From contig JAKSZU010000013.1 of NCBI GenBank assembly GCA_026018925.1, positions 2,666,001-2,730,000 on the forward strand: a stretch of 64,000 bases of DNA, written 5' to 3'. This DNA is from Tupaia tana (lineage: Eukaryota; Chordata; Mammalia; Scandentia; Tupaiidae). The notes beneath the pieces were generated by a model that had not been told where the DNA came from, did not search any database, and worked only from the letters and a program-made list of their open reading frames with translations. Made by a program: the position numbers and the translations under genes. Below are positions 10,540-21,739 of this stretch, one piece after another. How positions within the stretch are numbered: the first letter of the stretch is position 1; the number at the start of each line of letters is the position of its first letter.

Positions 10540-10745
10540 ATTATGGCATCGATATGGATAAAGATGAGGATCCATTTGATTCCTTTGACCAGTTTGGCTT
10601 TAACAAACTGAATGGGGTATCCAAGAAGAAACCTTCTGTTAAGAAAACTGCTCAGAAGGCCCCAGTGGCTTGCTTCCTGATGAACACACACTTGTGTAAT
10701 TACCCTCTTTTAAAGTGTGTGGGAAACTTAGTGATTTGCTTCTAA
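10540..10745 (+). other. Unrecognised open frame next to the L1
   Basis: The frame runs YGIDMDKDEDPFDSF, then QFGF and a lysine-rich KKKPSVKKTAQKAP stretch, before ending at 10,743-10,745. The acidic-aromatic then basic composition looks more protein-like than its neighbours and could be a piece of a processed pseudogene. I do not recognise the parent. There is no start context, splice signal or A-tail to confirm it. Confidence 0.3.
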
Positions 10746-10854
10746 ACAATAGAATTAGGAAAAATGATGGCCTTTCAGTTCCATTCTTAGTTTATAAATG
10801 ATTGTAACTTTTTTCCTGCTCCCAGACTGTTTTTTACCTGGATGTGATGAAGTA

Positions 10855-11140
10855 AGCATTATACCAGAGAGACCAATGAAAGAAACTGAGGGTGGCCTCC
10901 AGCCAACTTCAGCGAACAACAGCAAGGAATTGAGGCCCTCAGTCCAACAGGTATTGAACCAAATCCTGCTAGGATCTACCTAGGTGAGCATGGAAGTGTA
11001 TTCTCATACACACAAGCTTTCAGGTGAGCCCCTGGCCCTAAGGCAACACCTCCACTGCTGCCTCTGAGAGACCCTGAAGCAGAGAACCCAACTAGGTCTT
11101 GCCTAAACTTCTGATCTACAAAAACTGTCAGGCAGTGTGC

Positions 11141-11178
<38 letters not shown>

Positions 11179-11487
11179 TATATTTATATATAGACACACA
11201 CAAAATTCCTTTTGCTGCTGGCCAACACCAATCTTTGGACCTTCCTCCAGGATGGCTCAGCACTTGTCACCCTCATATGGTCTCACGCACACACCCAGGT
11301 CTTCCTTATCCTTCGATAGGGCTGCAATATGTTTTGAGAGCTTAAGCTTGACCAGGAAAATGTAGGCTCAGTGCTCCAGATGTGATCTGGGCATGTTATA
11401 TATATCCACCTTCCCTGCCCATACACACATTTTAGGTCATTGAGTTTTGAGATACCTGTTACACAGCAAAAGATAACTAATATACTC
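10855..11487 (+). mobile_element. MLT1-type LTR interrupted by (CA)n
   Basis: The order GGAATTGAGGCCCTCAGTCC, GAACCCAACTAGGTCTTGCC, GATCTACAAAAACTGT and, after a gap, GTCATTGAGTTTTGAGATAC with TTACACAGCAAAAGATAAC is that of the 3' half of an ERVL-MaLR LTR. The (CA)n at 11,143-11,177 and about 190 bases of other DNA lie between the two parts. Confidence 0.75.
11143..11177. repeat. (CA)n microsatellite
   Basis: Uninterrupted AC dinucleotides inside the MLT1-type LTR. Confidence 0.95.
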
Positions 11488-11623
11488 CTAACTTACTGTG
11501 ACCTTGGTGTACGAAGTAGTGTGACTAGAAGGCAAGGACTAGGATCATCTCTTCCAGATAGGAAGATGAACGTCTGACAACATCTTGGAAGATTTTTTCT
11601 CTGTACTCAAAGACTTCCACTCT

Positions 11624-11896
11624 CAGGAACCAGCAGTTAGCGTAATGGCTATGTCACTGGACTCCCACATAGTCGACCGTGGTTCGCGTCCCGGACCCGG
11701 TGGCTTAAAACTCACGCCAGGCACGTGTGCGTGCGTGCCCAAGATCCCGAGAGGAGAATGGAGGAGAAGGGATTGCGGCGTGACCATCCTCTCTGGGGGG
11801 TGATTTCTCGCTTTCTGTCTCTATGTCTCTCTCTGTCTGTCTGGCGAGCGCACGCGCCCTATAGCGAAAACCTCTCAAAAAAAAAAAAAAAAAAAA
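11624..11896 (+). mobile_element. Young long-form tRNA-derived SINE with TSD
   Basis: The head GGAACCAGCAGTTAGCGTAA carries an A-box-like TTAGCGTAATGG and a B box GGTTCGCGTCC. It is CpG-rich throughout, including a GCGAGCGCACGCGCCC block near its end, and closes with about 22 A. A 15-bp duplication AAAGACTTCCACTCT flanks it (11,609-11,623 and 11,897-11,911). Retained CpGs and near identity with the copy at 47,472 indicate recent insertion. Transcription would use the internal polymerase III boxes. Confidence 0.95.
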
Positions 11897-11911
11897 AAAG
11901 ACTTCCACTCT

Positions 11912-12880
11912 TATGTAGAAATAGTGCCACTGTGCTCTTAGAGTCCTTAGTAGACTCCAGGAGCTGAGGCCTACATAAGGCAGAGTAGATGTGTTTTTCA
12001 TTAAAAGTAAACATACTTTCAAAAAATTGCACATGGATTTCCAAATAATCTTTTGCATCAAAATAAACTAAAATTAAATTCCATTTTTTCAATGAACCAT
12101 TTGAGATCTGTGATTTCTTAAAATAAGAAGTATGTCCTTGTAATTTATAATAATGGGAGCCAGTTGGTAGCCCATTGGGGCCTTTGGGAGATCTTGTCTG
12201 AGAAACATGCTCAAGGAAGGTGACCTCAGGAAGCAGTTGTGTGGCTGATGAGATTCTGGCCAGTGTCCTATCCAAAAACTGATGTCTCAGCTTGAGAGTG
12301 CTTTCTGCACAGAGTATGGTGGTGAGAGCACACCCTGCTGAGTGTATTTAATAGTTTGAGTTGCATAGTAAAAAAGGACAAAAAAAAACTAAATTTTACT
12401 TATTTAAAGAGATTATAAAATACATTCAAATATAATACAGCATAAGAAAATTGCAACAACAAGAGAAGGTTTTAGACTCCACCCTGAGTTATGGTGATTC
12501 TGATGGTTATAGTCAGGGATGCCCTTCATGCATGGCCTAAGGTGTTGACTGTCATCGTTACATGTGGAAACTTGAGCATGGCTCTCCTTAGTGGCCAGTG
12601 AGGGTGGCAGAGCTGACTGGGCCTGGACACGTTTCAGTGCAACTGGGGCTGCCCCCTCCCCTATACTAGGGACCACTGCTGGAGACCCTGAAGGAATCTG
12701 AACACAGAAGTTTTGGCATGTGGCCATGTAGGCTCAGAGATGAGGGAGGCCCTTGCAGGCCTTGGTATTGGCTCAGCCTGAATCTCTGCTTGCACCACAG
12801 CTTCCAGATCTTTCTCAAATATAAGGCTGGCTTTTAGCAATTGTGTAGCTAGTTTGGCTGCCCCCCAGTGCTCCTTCCCA
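11912..12880. other. Unassigned DNA
   Basis: No gene, RNA or named repeat was recognised. The frames on the minus strand near 11,860-12,275 are open by chance and run into the SINE. Confidence 0.5.
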
Positions 12881-13974
12881 TCAGCCTGCCATGACTATAG
12901 GCCTCCACGCTCCCAACCCTTTACAAGTACTTCCTGCCTAGGGTTGGCTGCCCCTTATGTGCCCCTCACACAACCAGGGAAGGCCTTCTATGCATCCCAG
13001 GGTTGATTAGAGGGGTGACCTGGACTGTGCTCACCAGTCCTGGCTGCCCTGTGTAACCTTTGGCTTCCTCTGGGTAACTCGGGGGTTTGGGGATTGAGGT
13101 CTAGTCCAGCACCAAAAGCAGAGGAAGAGGTCCCTACCAGGATTTTTCCTAAGGCCTGAGCCTCAGGGACATTTAATACAGCATATGAACATCTTCAGCA
13201 TCTTAGCACAAATGAGCCTGGTAGGGGTTATCACTGGAATGTGGATGCCCGCCTGGTTACCAGGGTTGCAAGTTCTGTTGGGATCTATTGTCAAGAAAGT
13301 GAAGTCACTTTCTGGGATCTCTTTCCATGAGCATCTTATCTTCCTCAGATTAGATCTTCCAAAGGCCCCAAAGGTATGTCTTTGCCCTGTCTGGCTGTTT
13401 CCTAACTATGCACAGTTATACTTACACAGACCCCTTCTGCCCCAGGGTAGGGCTGGGTCCACTAAGCACCTCAGCTTTGGGGAGACAAAGCTGGGAACGG
13501 TCTTGGATAGAATTCCCCTTCTTACCCCTTGTGTGACCCTGGACAGGTCATGGGATTTTCCAGGGTTTCCCTAGCCCCCCATCTGCTCACTGGAGTTGTT
13601 CTGGCATCTACTTTCTAGAGTGTCATCAGATGTCTACACCTGCTAGTGTCTATATTCCCTGATAAACCCGAGTGCTGCTACCACAGGAGGCTAATGCATA
13701 GACTCAGAGATAAAAAATTATAAGAGATGTGGAACAGGGAGAAACACAACTTCAGCCAGATTTGCCCCATGGTGTGGTCTGAGGAAAGTCACTTCCCTCC
13801 TCCTTGTTCTCTGGTCCTCACAGTGGGATGGTTGAAGGTAGCTGCAATTTAGATCTCATTTCCCTCTGGCATGACCCTTTCTTGTTTTACATTATATCTA
13901 GAATCAGATCCAAAGGCCTCCTGTTAGCCTAATGGGTGGGCGACCCCAAGACGGCTCTCCAAAATCTATTCTTT

Positions 13975-14480
13975 GTGGCCATGTTGTGTAATCCCCTCTC
14001 CTTGAGGGTAAATTCAATGTAGGGTGTGGCTTGTAAAGGACAAGATAATAGAAACCAATGAGATGTCATATACAAGACAGTTATGGGAAATATGTGTCTT
14101 CTGGTTCTCTTTCTCCTTCATTTTATCTGTTTCTCTTCCTCTGTCTCTCTCTATTTCTCTGATCCCTTGTGATAGTGAAGCAAGGTGGATTATGGAGATC
14201 TGTCCTTGGACAGACCCCAGTGGCAAGGAACCAACAGAAAACCTCAACTAACAGAGAAGAACTGAGGCCCTCAGCACATGGAATCCTGCCAAGAACCTGA
14301 GAGAGCTTAGAGGTGGGTCCATCCAATTTGAGCCTCAGTGTGTCCACAGCTCCAGCCTCCTGGCAGACTTGGGTGCAGAGGCCCAGCTGAGCCATGCCTG
14401 GTTTGTGTCCACAGAAACTGTATAATGATGACTATGGATGTTGGAAGCTTACAGTGAGAATGATACTATAAAGAACAGCA
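13975..14480 (+). mobile_element. MLT1-type LTR in duplication copy A
   Basis: It has AATCCCCTCTCCTTGAGGG, the GAAGAACTGAGGCCCTCAGC phrase, CCAAGAACCTGAGAGAGCTT and GTCCACAGAAACTGTATAATG, in MaLR LTR order. The equivalent LTR in copy B lies at 51,600-52,090, so it predates the duplication. Confidence 0.75.
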
Positions 14481-15829
14481 CACTATGAGCAGTGTCCAGG
14501 CGTGAGGTCTGTCCTGCTGCAGGTGACCCAGTGGACTTAATCCAGTCATGCTATCTATGGCAGCCCTTGGTATCCATATAGGCAGTTCCCAGGTCTTGAA
14601 TATATGTTGTCTAGATGAATACTATATATTGTGCTGACACCACCTAGACATGTTTCTATATCTGGTCGTGATTTGGCTACCAATTGGAAGGCCAGAGCAC
14701 TACTTCTTGCAGGCCTAAGACAAGCATTAAGTGGCCACGTGTAAAGCGTCAGAGAAAGCCCTCCACTCCTCCCTAGGGGTCCAGAAAGTCTCTTGCTGGG
14801 AAGCTGGTGAGACATCAGTAGGAATGGAATGGCATTCTCACATTTTGTTGGCACTATCCCACAGACTCAACAATGACTTCGATTTCTTGCTAGAACATAA
14901 ACCTTTGTTAAAGCCAACACAGGTTACTGTTTTTATAGATTCCCCTACATGTGAAGGGGAAGGTTTGTATATTAAAACTTGATAGTGAGAAATATCACCT
15001 GAAATAGTGTTGTGTCTGGCTATGCAGGTTGTTGTTTGATAGTTTCTTTTCGAGTTTATAGCATAAAATCTGTCAACACAAAGTATAAAATCACAGTTAT
15101 CCAATGGGATATTGTAGACGTCAACATGATCCTACACTCACACAACTATGGTCTTTGCTGTCACCTGGTAGAGGTACTAAAGTATTAACAGGATCAAATT
15201 TAAGTAAATTGCAGTGTTTTAAATGGAGACTATAGAAGAAAAAGAATTTCCCAAGATGTCAGACTGCCGAAAGAAGCAAAGTTTGATGAATTCAATAGGC
15301 ATTCTTCAACATGTGGATCTTGAAAAACAGTTCCTTTCTTAAAATTAACTCAGATGAAATCTTTCCAATTTTACTGTGCTCCTAGTGTTTTCAATCAATT
15401 AGGTTAGCCTTGATTCTGGGCATGGTGGTTATGTGTAAGTTGATACTCCTTCAAGGACTTGAAGGAAATAGAACTTGGTACATTTTAAGCTCAGAATGTT
15501 TCACAAACAATATTTCTGAAACTATGAATGTTTTTATAGCAGGAGGGTGGGAGGAATCTGCTTCTTTAAGACATTTAATCACTCCATTAATAATATGAAA
15601 TATTATTTAATTTGTTATTAAGTGATAACTAATTCCATCTCATGGCTAGAAAAAATAATGGGGAGGTCTTTCTCCATCATTGATATATATCCCAAGGGAA
15701 GCCCCTAAGGCTATAAGGATAACAGTCAGTGGGCATTGCCCAGGTTGTGATCTCCTCACAGATTACTCAGCAGACCATGTTCATCAACTACTCAGATTCA
15801 GGGCTCATTCCTCGGAACTGGCACAGCTG

Positions 15830-16250
15830 AGTTAGAAGTCTTGATGAGAACTCTTGCTGGCGCTGTTAGTAGAATTGCTAGAGCCAGTGCCAAGGCTGTT
15901 AGAGCTCAACAGAGGTCTTTAGGCACCCTCAATGAGGAATACTTGACAGTTATAAGGCACTAAACTACCTCTTTGCAGTCCAAGAAGGTATCTTTGATGT
16001 TGCCAATACTTCCTGCTGTGCATTACCTGCACTTCCTCTCAAACTACTAAACTCTTCTGAAGAGTGCCTAGAGCACTCTCCAGTATTTTATCTATTGACT
16101 TTACTTCTTTGATATGTTTAGTTGGCTACCTTGAAGTGCTGTTTCTCTTCTGTGTTCTCCCTTGCAATTCTTAATGATCTTCCTCCTATTAAGTCTAAAC
16201 ATTTGGTTCCTTTACAAAATAATCTTTGGTCTGTTTTAACAGATGCCTTC
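15830..16250 (+). pseudogene. Retroviral env transmembrane remnant, copy A
   Basis: A broken frame shows a heptad-like stretch after GGCACAGCTG (about 15,820-15,920). A segment ending in an ANTSCC-type motif at about 15,995-16,020 then corresponds to the disulphide region of gamma-type Env transmembrane subunits. A hydrophobic anchor-like stretch follows near 16,095-16,170. The first Cys of the usual CX6CC motif is not conserved and stops interrupt the frame. Copy B of the duplication carries the matching upstream part. No functional envelope protein is encoded. Confidence 0.5.
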
Positions 16251-16469
16251 ATGATACATGTACCAGAATTAGGCTGACCCAACAGTTCAAACTGAACTTA
16301 CCCCAATCATAGGAAGCCATCACTTAACCTGAAGGACTTTGGTCCCTCTCATAAGTAAATGGCTCTAGTGGCTGCCCTACCAGGATTCCCAATATGGGAG
16401 AGATAGACGGACCTGGGGCAGGTGGCCAACCACTGCAATATGGAAATGCCTAGCAAAACCTGTCAGAAT

Positions 16470-16663
16470 CAGCCCACCCAGTGGTGTGGTAGGGGGATTG
16501 CTGGATTTCACATGGATGATAGTGAAGTTTGAGTCCCAGATCCAGTGCCTTGATAAATAGGCCAGGCGCATGTACCTATATACCCTAAATCCTGAAAGGA
16601 GAAATGGAAGAAAAGGGATTTGGGCTTGATCATTTCCATGGAGGAGCGTTGTTTTTTCACTTT

Positions 16664-16698
<35 letters not shown>

Positions 16699-16742
16699 GA
16701 ACATGCACACCTTGTAGCCCCTCCTCTTCCCTCAAGAAAAAA
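16470..16742 (+). mobile_element. Degenerate long-form SINE with (TC)n
   Basis: It has a GTGGTGTGGTAGGGGGATTG head, GAAGTTTGAGTCCCAGATCC as B-box region, GAAAGGAGAAATGGAAGAAA and a TC microsatellite at about 16,670-16,696 in the CT-rich segment, then a GGGAACATGCACACC end. A related degenerate copy sits at the matching place in copy B (58,150-58,330). Confidence 0.75.
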
Positions 16743-17611
16743 ATTCAGAATCAACATCACCAGAACTTTGAAGACAGCCAATGGTTTATAGCAATGAGGT
16801 GTGAAGTCTTATTGAACTTTTGTTCCTGATTCATTACCTCAACAATATATTGTGGCCTAGTCAACCAATCAGGATTGCATAAATTCTCATCCCTTATTCA
16901 CATAGCAGATTTGAGAGGAGACCTTTTCCCACAGAAGATAACCCCTTTCTTTGTCCCTTACAAGCACTTTGGGTTTGGGCAGAAGGCAATTTCTTCCTAG
17001 TTTGCAAACTGCTTACTGTGATGAAGTATTTATCTCTAAATTTCTTTTCGTGACAAACGTCATTTTGTTGAAATGTCATTTCTGTAATATATGAATTTTA
17101 TAATCACAAGTATATGCTTAATTAGGAGAAAATCTACAGAAACACCATAGAAACTTGTGACATTTTCCTTCACCCTTACCTTGTACTCTCCCCTGACAGT
17201 GGGACCTTAAAGACTTCAGACCAAGAGTGCATTGCGGGCACCTGGTTCCAGAGGAAGCAGTGCAGGCCTTGACTCAAAGAGGTCATGGCCTGTTCACATG
17301 TCTGTTTCACATGTCTTCGAGTCCCTGAAGAACTGATGCAAGGGAGTCTGAAAGCAGAAAAGGGGCTAGATGGAGGGCTTTCCTCGAAGCACAGAGAGAC
17401 AGACCTGCGATGCTGCCCAGCTGGCAGGAGGGCCTGACAACCATCCCAGAGTGGCAGGAGCTCAGCCCCACCTTCCATGACAGCTGCCTGAGCAGGGAGC
17501 GTGGCCAATGGGCTGCAAGCTCCACGGATTAGTGCAGTTGACCAGAAGGAGGTGGAGCTTCCATCTTGGCTTACAGGCTCCAGGGATTGGCAGTTTGATT
17601 CTTCATCTCTC

Positions 17612-17868
17612 TTTTTTTTTTCTTTTTTTGGAGAGGTTCTTTGTGACAGGGCACTTGCACTCACCAGAAAGACAGAGAGAGAAAGAGAGACAGTTAGCGA
17701 GAAATCATCCCCCAGGGGAGATAGCCACACTGCAATCCCTTCTCCATTCTCTTCTCAGGAGCATGCACACATGCCCAGTGTGAGTTTAAGCCACCAATCT
17801 GAGGCTTGAACCACCATTGACTACATGAGAGTCCAGCGACACAGCCATTACACCAACTGTTGGTCCCA
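17612..17868 (-). mobile_element. Long-form SINE, absent from duplication copy B
   Basis: The minus-strand copy runs from GGGACCAACAGTTGGTGTAA to a T-rich (A-tail) left end at 17,612. It is flanked by short CATCTCT repeats. Copy B has the uninterrupted empty site (CATCCTTCATCTCTTCTGAG near 61,975), so insertion followed the duplication. Confidence 0.92.
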
Positions 17869-18285
17869 TCTCTTCTGAGAGGCCACAGGCTCTGGCTTCA
17901 GAATTGCCTGGCCTCACAGCCCTCCTTACACTCCTTGTGCCCTGGGCTCACCCTGCACTGAGTGGAGAGGTGGCACCAGCCTGGGGAACAGCAGTGGGTT
18001 CAGCAAAGGGTACCTCTAGGATGATCACAGACCTGAGGGGCCATAGGACTTCCAGAGGCGGGTGGCTCACCTGGGCTTCAGCAGATAGCGGGAGTATAGG
18101 AGCTGTGGGTGAGTAGCAGGCAGGATCCACAGCAGTGGGTTGTCCCAGGAGGGAGGAGCTGGTGTTGGGAGGGAAGTGTATAGGGAGGCTGCAGTCAGGA
18201 AACTGGGCAGACTTCTAGGCATCTTGGAGATCCAAGACCCAGAGCACAGAGCAGGTGTTCTGTCCTTTCCTTACCCCTTTCCTTA

Positions 18286-18325
18286 CCTTACCTTACCTTT
18301 CCTTTCCTTTCCTTTCCTTTTTTTT
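18286..18325. repeat. TTACC/TTTCC pyrimidine repeat
   Basis: CCTTACCTTACCTTACC passes into CTTTCC units and a T-run, just after the edge of duplication copy A. Confidence 0.8.
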
Positions 18326-18544
18326 TCTTTGTTCTTTTCGAGGTATTTTATCACATTCTCCATCTGTGTGTCTATCTCTGTACGTTCCTTCTTGGAAATT
18401 TTTTAAAAATTAACGCTAAATGGAAATGAAAATACAAGTTATCCACATTTGTGGGATGCAGCAAAATCAGTTCATCCCTCTGGGCCTGTTCAATCTTCAT
18501 TGACCCTCCAACTACGTCTTTTACTGTTCTCTATGTATTTCCCA

Positions 18545-18885
18545 CTCCATGTTGTTGCTAATAACGGAAAATACCTGAAACTGGGGGATTTATACATCTA
18601 GAGGTTACTCGATCATGATTGGGAGGTTCAAGGTCTGGGGCTCCCCTCTGGTGAAGGACTCTGGCCGCATAGCAGAGGGCAGAAGAGTGTGTTCTGTGTC
18701 CGTGTGTGTCTCATATTCCCTTTCCTTATCAACCCAACAGGAGTCAATTCTGAGGGCCTCATCTTCATCACCTAGTCACTGATCTCCCAGAGACCCCACC
18801 CTTCATAACTGGATCAAGTTTTCATCCTCCGCATCTAGGTACAAGGAAATCCGCATATGGGTTTTTGGGAGAGAAACTCCACAGC
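18545..18885 (-). mobile_element. MLT1-type LTR, minus strand
   Basis: On the minus strand it shows AAAAACCCATATGCGGAT, AGGGTGGGGTCTCTGGGAG, CAGTGACTAGGTGATGAAG and, at the far end, TATAAATCCCCCAGTTTCAG with GCAACAACATGGAGTG. This follows the MLT1 LTR order of a 5' TTGAAATCC-like part and a 3' TATAAGCCA-like part. Confidence 0.65.
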
Positions 18886-18989
18886 ATTATCTTTGGAAAT
18901 TTTTTATTTATTTCCCCTGTTCCATATACAGTCCCTGGGAGCCTTTTACTTCCCTTGGGAAGATACTGAAGAGAGGGTAACACGGCTGC

Positions 18990-19220
18990 CCTCAGTTTAC
19001 CATTTTGAGGAATTGCCAGGCTGTTTTACAAATAGCCAAGCAATTTACATCCCCACAGCAGTCAAGGAGGCTTCTCCTCTCTCTGCTTCTTTCCCTTATC
19101 ATCTTTTTGAGTCTAGTCATCCTAGTGGATGTGCAATGTTATCTCATGGTGGTTTTTATTCTCACTTCCCCGATTACTAATGATGTCAAGAATCTTTTCT
19201 TATTATTCATTATTTTAAGT
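18990..19220 (-). mobile_element. Old L1 ORF2 C-terminal fragment
   Basis: GAATTGCCAGGCTGTTTTAC, CAATTTACATCCCCACAGCA, CTCATGGTGGTTTTTATTC and TGATGTCAAGAATCTTTTC match, in order, the minus-strand appearance of the extreme C-terminus of L1 ORF2 seen at 8,150-8,390. Confidence 0.8.
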
Positions 19221-19239
19221 GGTGTATTGGGAAGGTGAG

Positions 19240-20220
19240 AGGCTCAAGTGTGTTTGATCTACTGTATTTAGCTGGAAACACAATAACTGGTTTTAAAAGT
19301 ATAACAGGAAAAATTTCATTTTCTGCTAAATATTTGAAAATGTTTATATAGCAAGCTTAAGTTTTTTGTGTTGTTGTTGTTTTAGTTAATATGTAAGATT
19401 GGCCTGAAGGAGCCTTAATGGATCTCAAGTAATCTCTCTGAAAAACAGGCATTATTTTTTAACCTTATTACTCAAATTTATTTCTGCTTGTTAAATGCTA
19501 AATTAGAATGGCACAGATTTTCACCCATGTTAGTTGATTTCTGCAGTCCTAAGATATGTACTGTCTGTAAACGTAAAAGTGCTGGAGGCTTAACTATTGC
19601 ATTTTTGTTAAATGACTCTTGGAAATAAGCTACAGATTTTTTTTTAATCTTAAGAACAAAAAAGCCAACCCTTAAAGGCATAGCCAATCAGCGTGATCCT
19701 TCACAGCTGTTCACTCCTCATCAGCCCGGTCTCTGCTCTCAGTTCAGGCCCTTCCTACTCCCTTCTTCCCTAAAGGCTCTCCCAGGTCTTCACTCTTCGC
19801 TCTGTTAACTTATTTTCACAGATTGCCACAGACTTTTCTAGGTCAAGTCTCTGTCTCTGGTTACATGATCAGGAATATTTGGCCCTATTGCTCTGTCCCC
19901 TTCTTGAAACATTATTCTATTGATTTTCAGGCATTCACCTCTCCTGGGTTTCTCTAGCCACAGTCATTTGCCTTTCTCAGCTTCATGTTCTGGATCCTTT
20001 TTTTTGTCTAGTCTCGAAACACTGGGCTCTCTCTAATGTATTTAAATGGTTGACTTTAATAATTGAGCATTAACTGAAATCATGCTACCAAAATGCAGAC
20101 ATTATTTGCTTCTCTGTAATTCTTAAAACATGCCAAATTCAATACACATAATTTGGTCTATTCAAATTAATATTGTACAGTTACGTGCAAGATACACAAT
20201 TCAAAAATAACAGAATCACA
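19240..20220. other. Unassigned AT-rich DNA
   Basis: No gene, RNA gene or named repeat recognised. Confidence 0.5.
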
Positions 20221-20223
20221 TGA

Positions 20224-20405
20224 ATTTATTTTTATTTTATTTATTTATTTATTTTTGGTATAACACATGTGCATATGCTAGAGAGACAGAAACAGAAACA
20301 GAGAGACAGAGAGAGAGAGAAATCATTCCCTGGGGGAATGGCCACAGTACAATTCCTTCTCCGTCATTCTCCTCTTGGGATTTTGTGCACTCATGCATGT
20401 GCTCC
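20224..20405 (-). mobile_element. SINE, 5'-truncated, minus strand
   Basis: Left T/ATTT-rich tail, TATAACACATGTGCATATGC, the AGAGACAGAAAC purine run, AATCATTCCCTGGGGGAATG and TCTCCTCTTGGGATTTTGTG are the 3' half of the long SINE. The tRNA-like head is missing. Confidence 0.9.
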
Positions 20406-21044
20406 TTACTTGCGTTTCATTCATTTTTAAATTTTCTTTACTTTGAAATCTCAGTATTCTTCAAGTGATCAATGTAATTTCCAAAACTGAAAAATTAACT
20501 TGAAAATTTATAAGCTTTTAGTGTGCTTAACTCAAACATTTATTCATATTATAAATAAACATTTTCTGAGTATATATCTATATTGATATTTGATACTTTC
20601 TAAGGAAATATAGAGACATCATCCCCTTTAAATAGGTAAAAGTATTTGGTCGCAGGTCTTGGTACTCCACTATGGAGTTTAACATATTGTAATTTCACCG
20701 CTTCCCCAACTCAGCTTTACAGCTGCTACAGGGGAACAGGTGAACAGGCCACTAGATAACTTCCACACAAGGTGCTGTAGACAGGGGTTACCTTATTCAT
20801 CACAGCAAGGCAAAAACCCACATTCACATTTGAGGGGAATGACTTGTCTTTGCAAAAGACCCTATTTCTCATATTCTACTATTTCAGTAGAAATACTACT
20901 GCCCCAACGAATGAGTATTTAATTTTTTTTATGTGATCCCTAAAACAAGGCGCTGTTTTCTGTTGTGTGGTACAAACTAGAACAGCTGGGAAGGCAGAGA
21001 TTTCTTGTATGCTGAGAATGCAGTGCAGTGTGGAGATGGTGGAT

Positions 21045-21245
21045 GAGCACAGACAGTTACTGTTTATTGAGCACCCATGGCCTGATCTCTGCTCGGTCTT
21101 TACAATGAGTCATGGGAGGTGTTATTAGTGATGCTTTGCAGGTACAAATGCTGAGGTTCAGCAAAACTGAATCACTTGCTGTGTATCTAGACTGTGACTG
21201 AGCTGAGATCAGAACTGATCACTTGTGTCTGGATGAGTCTGCCTC
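21045..21245 (-). mobile_element. MIR SINE
   Basis: CAGTTACTGTTTATTGAGCACC, then ATGCTGAGGTTCAGC and GAATCACTTGCTG, are the reverse complement of the MIR 3' and core regions. Ancient and diverged, but the order is complete. Confidence 0.8.
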
Positions 21246-21474
21246 CCTCGGGACTCCTTGTGCTTCTGCATACTCCTATATGGCCTTAGCGAACTGTCAG
21301 CTCTGTTAAGACCTCCTCATTACATCAACCTTGCAAATACATTTTAGCTCTGAGCTTAAGTCATATGTTGTTTCCAGTGATTATTTTCTCCTGGAGAAAT
21401 AGATGCTTATTGTTAGAGATGATGTTCTTATTACGTCTATAAAATGGAATACAATTTTATATATTTAAGGTGTT

Positions 21475-21729
21475 CTTTATTTTTTGGAAGAGGTTTGTGC
21501 TATAGGGTGCATGCACTTGCCAGAGAGACAGACAGAGAGACAGAAAGTGAGAAATCACCCCTGGGGGGGATGGCTATGCCACTATCCCTTCTCCTCCATT
21601 CTCCTCTCGGGATTTTGGGCACGCACGCACACGCACCCTGTGTGAGTTTAAGCACGAGGTCTGAGACTTGAACTGCGTTTGACTATGTGGGAGTCCAGCA
21701 ACAGAGCCATTACGCCAACTGCTGGTCCC
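21475..21729 (-). mobile_element. Long-form SINE with TSD
   Basis: Full body from GGACCAGCAGTTGGCGTAAT (right end) to the tail at 21,475. TTAAGGTGTT occurs at 21,465-21,474 and 21,730-21,739 as target-site duplication. CpGs are partly retained. Confidence 0.93.
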
Positions 21730-21739
21730 TTAAGGTGTT

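Larger units (their letters stand above)
12880..18262 (+). repeat. Segmental duplication copy A
   Basis: Aligns in order and in the same orientation with 50,262-62,385. Shared landmarks: the CATCAGCCTGCCATGACTA-like start, the GAGGAAGAGGTCCC and CAGGGACATTTAA blocks, an MLT1-type LTR, GAGCAGTGTCCAGGCGTGAG, an env-like remnant, a degenerate SINE, the AGCTGGCAGGAGGGCCTGAC segment and the GGGAGGCTGCAGTCAGG end. Copy A lacks about 3.8 kb present in copy B (between 14,518 and 14,530) and has its own SINE at 17,612. Confidence 0.9.

Noticed and set aside
11640..11700. tRNA gene suggested by A and B box matches
   Set aside because: The same boxes occur in many SINE copies. No cloverleaf acceptor stem closes, and the sequence continues into the SINE body with an A-tail and TSD.
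17176..17730. 184-codon minus-strand open frame in duplication copy A
   Set aside because: The homologous frame in copy B has a different extent and sequence drift without codon-like conservation, and the 5' part of the frame is SINE sequence.
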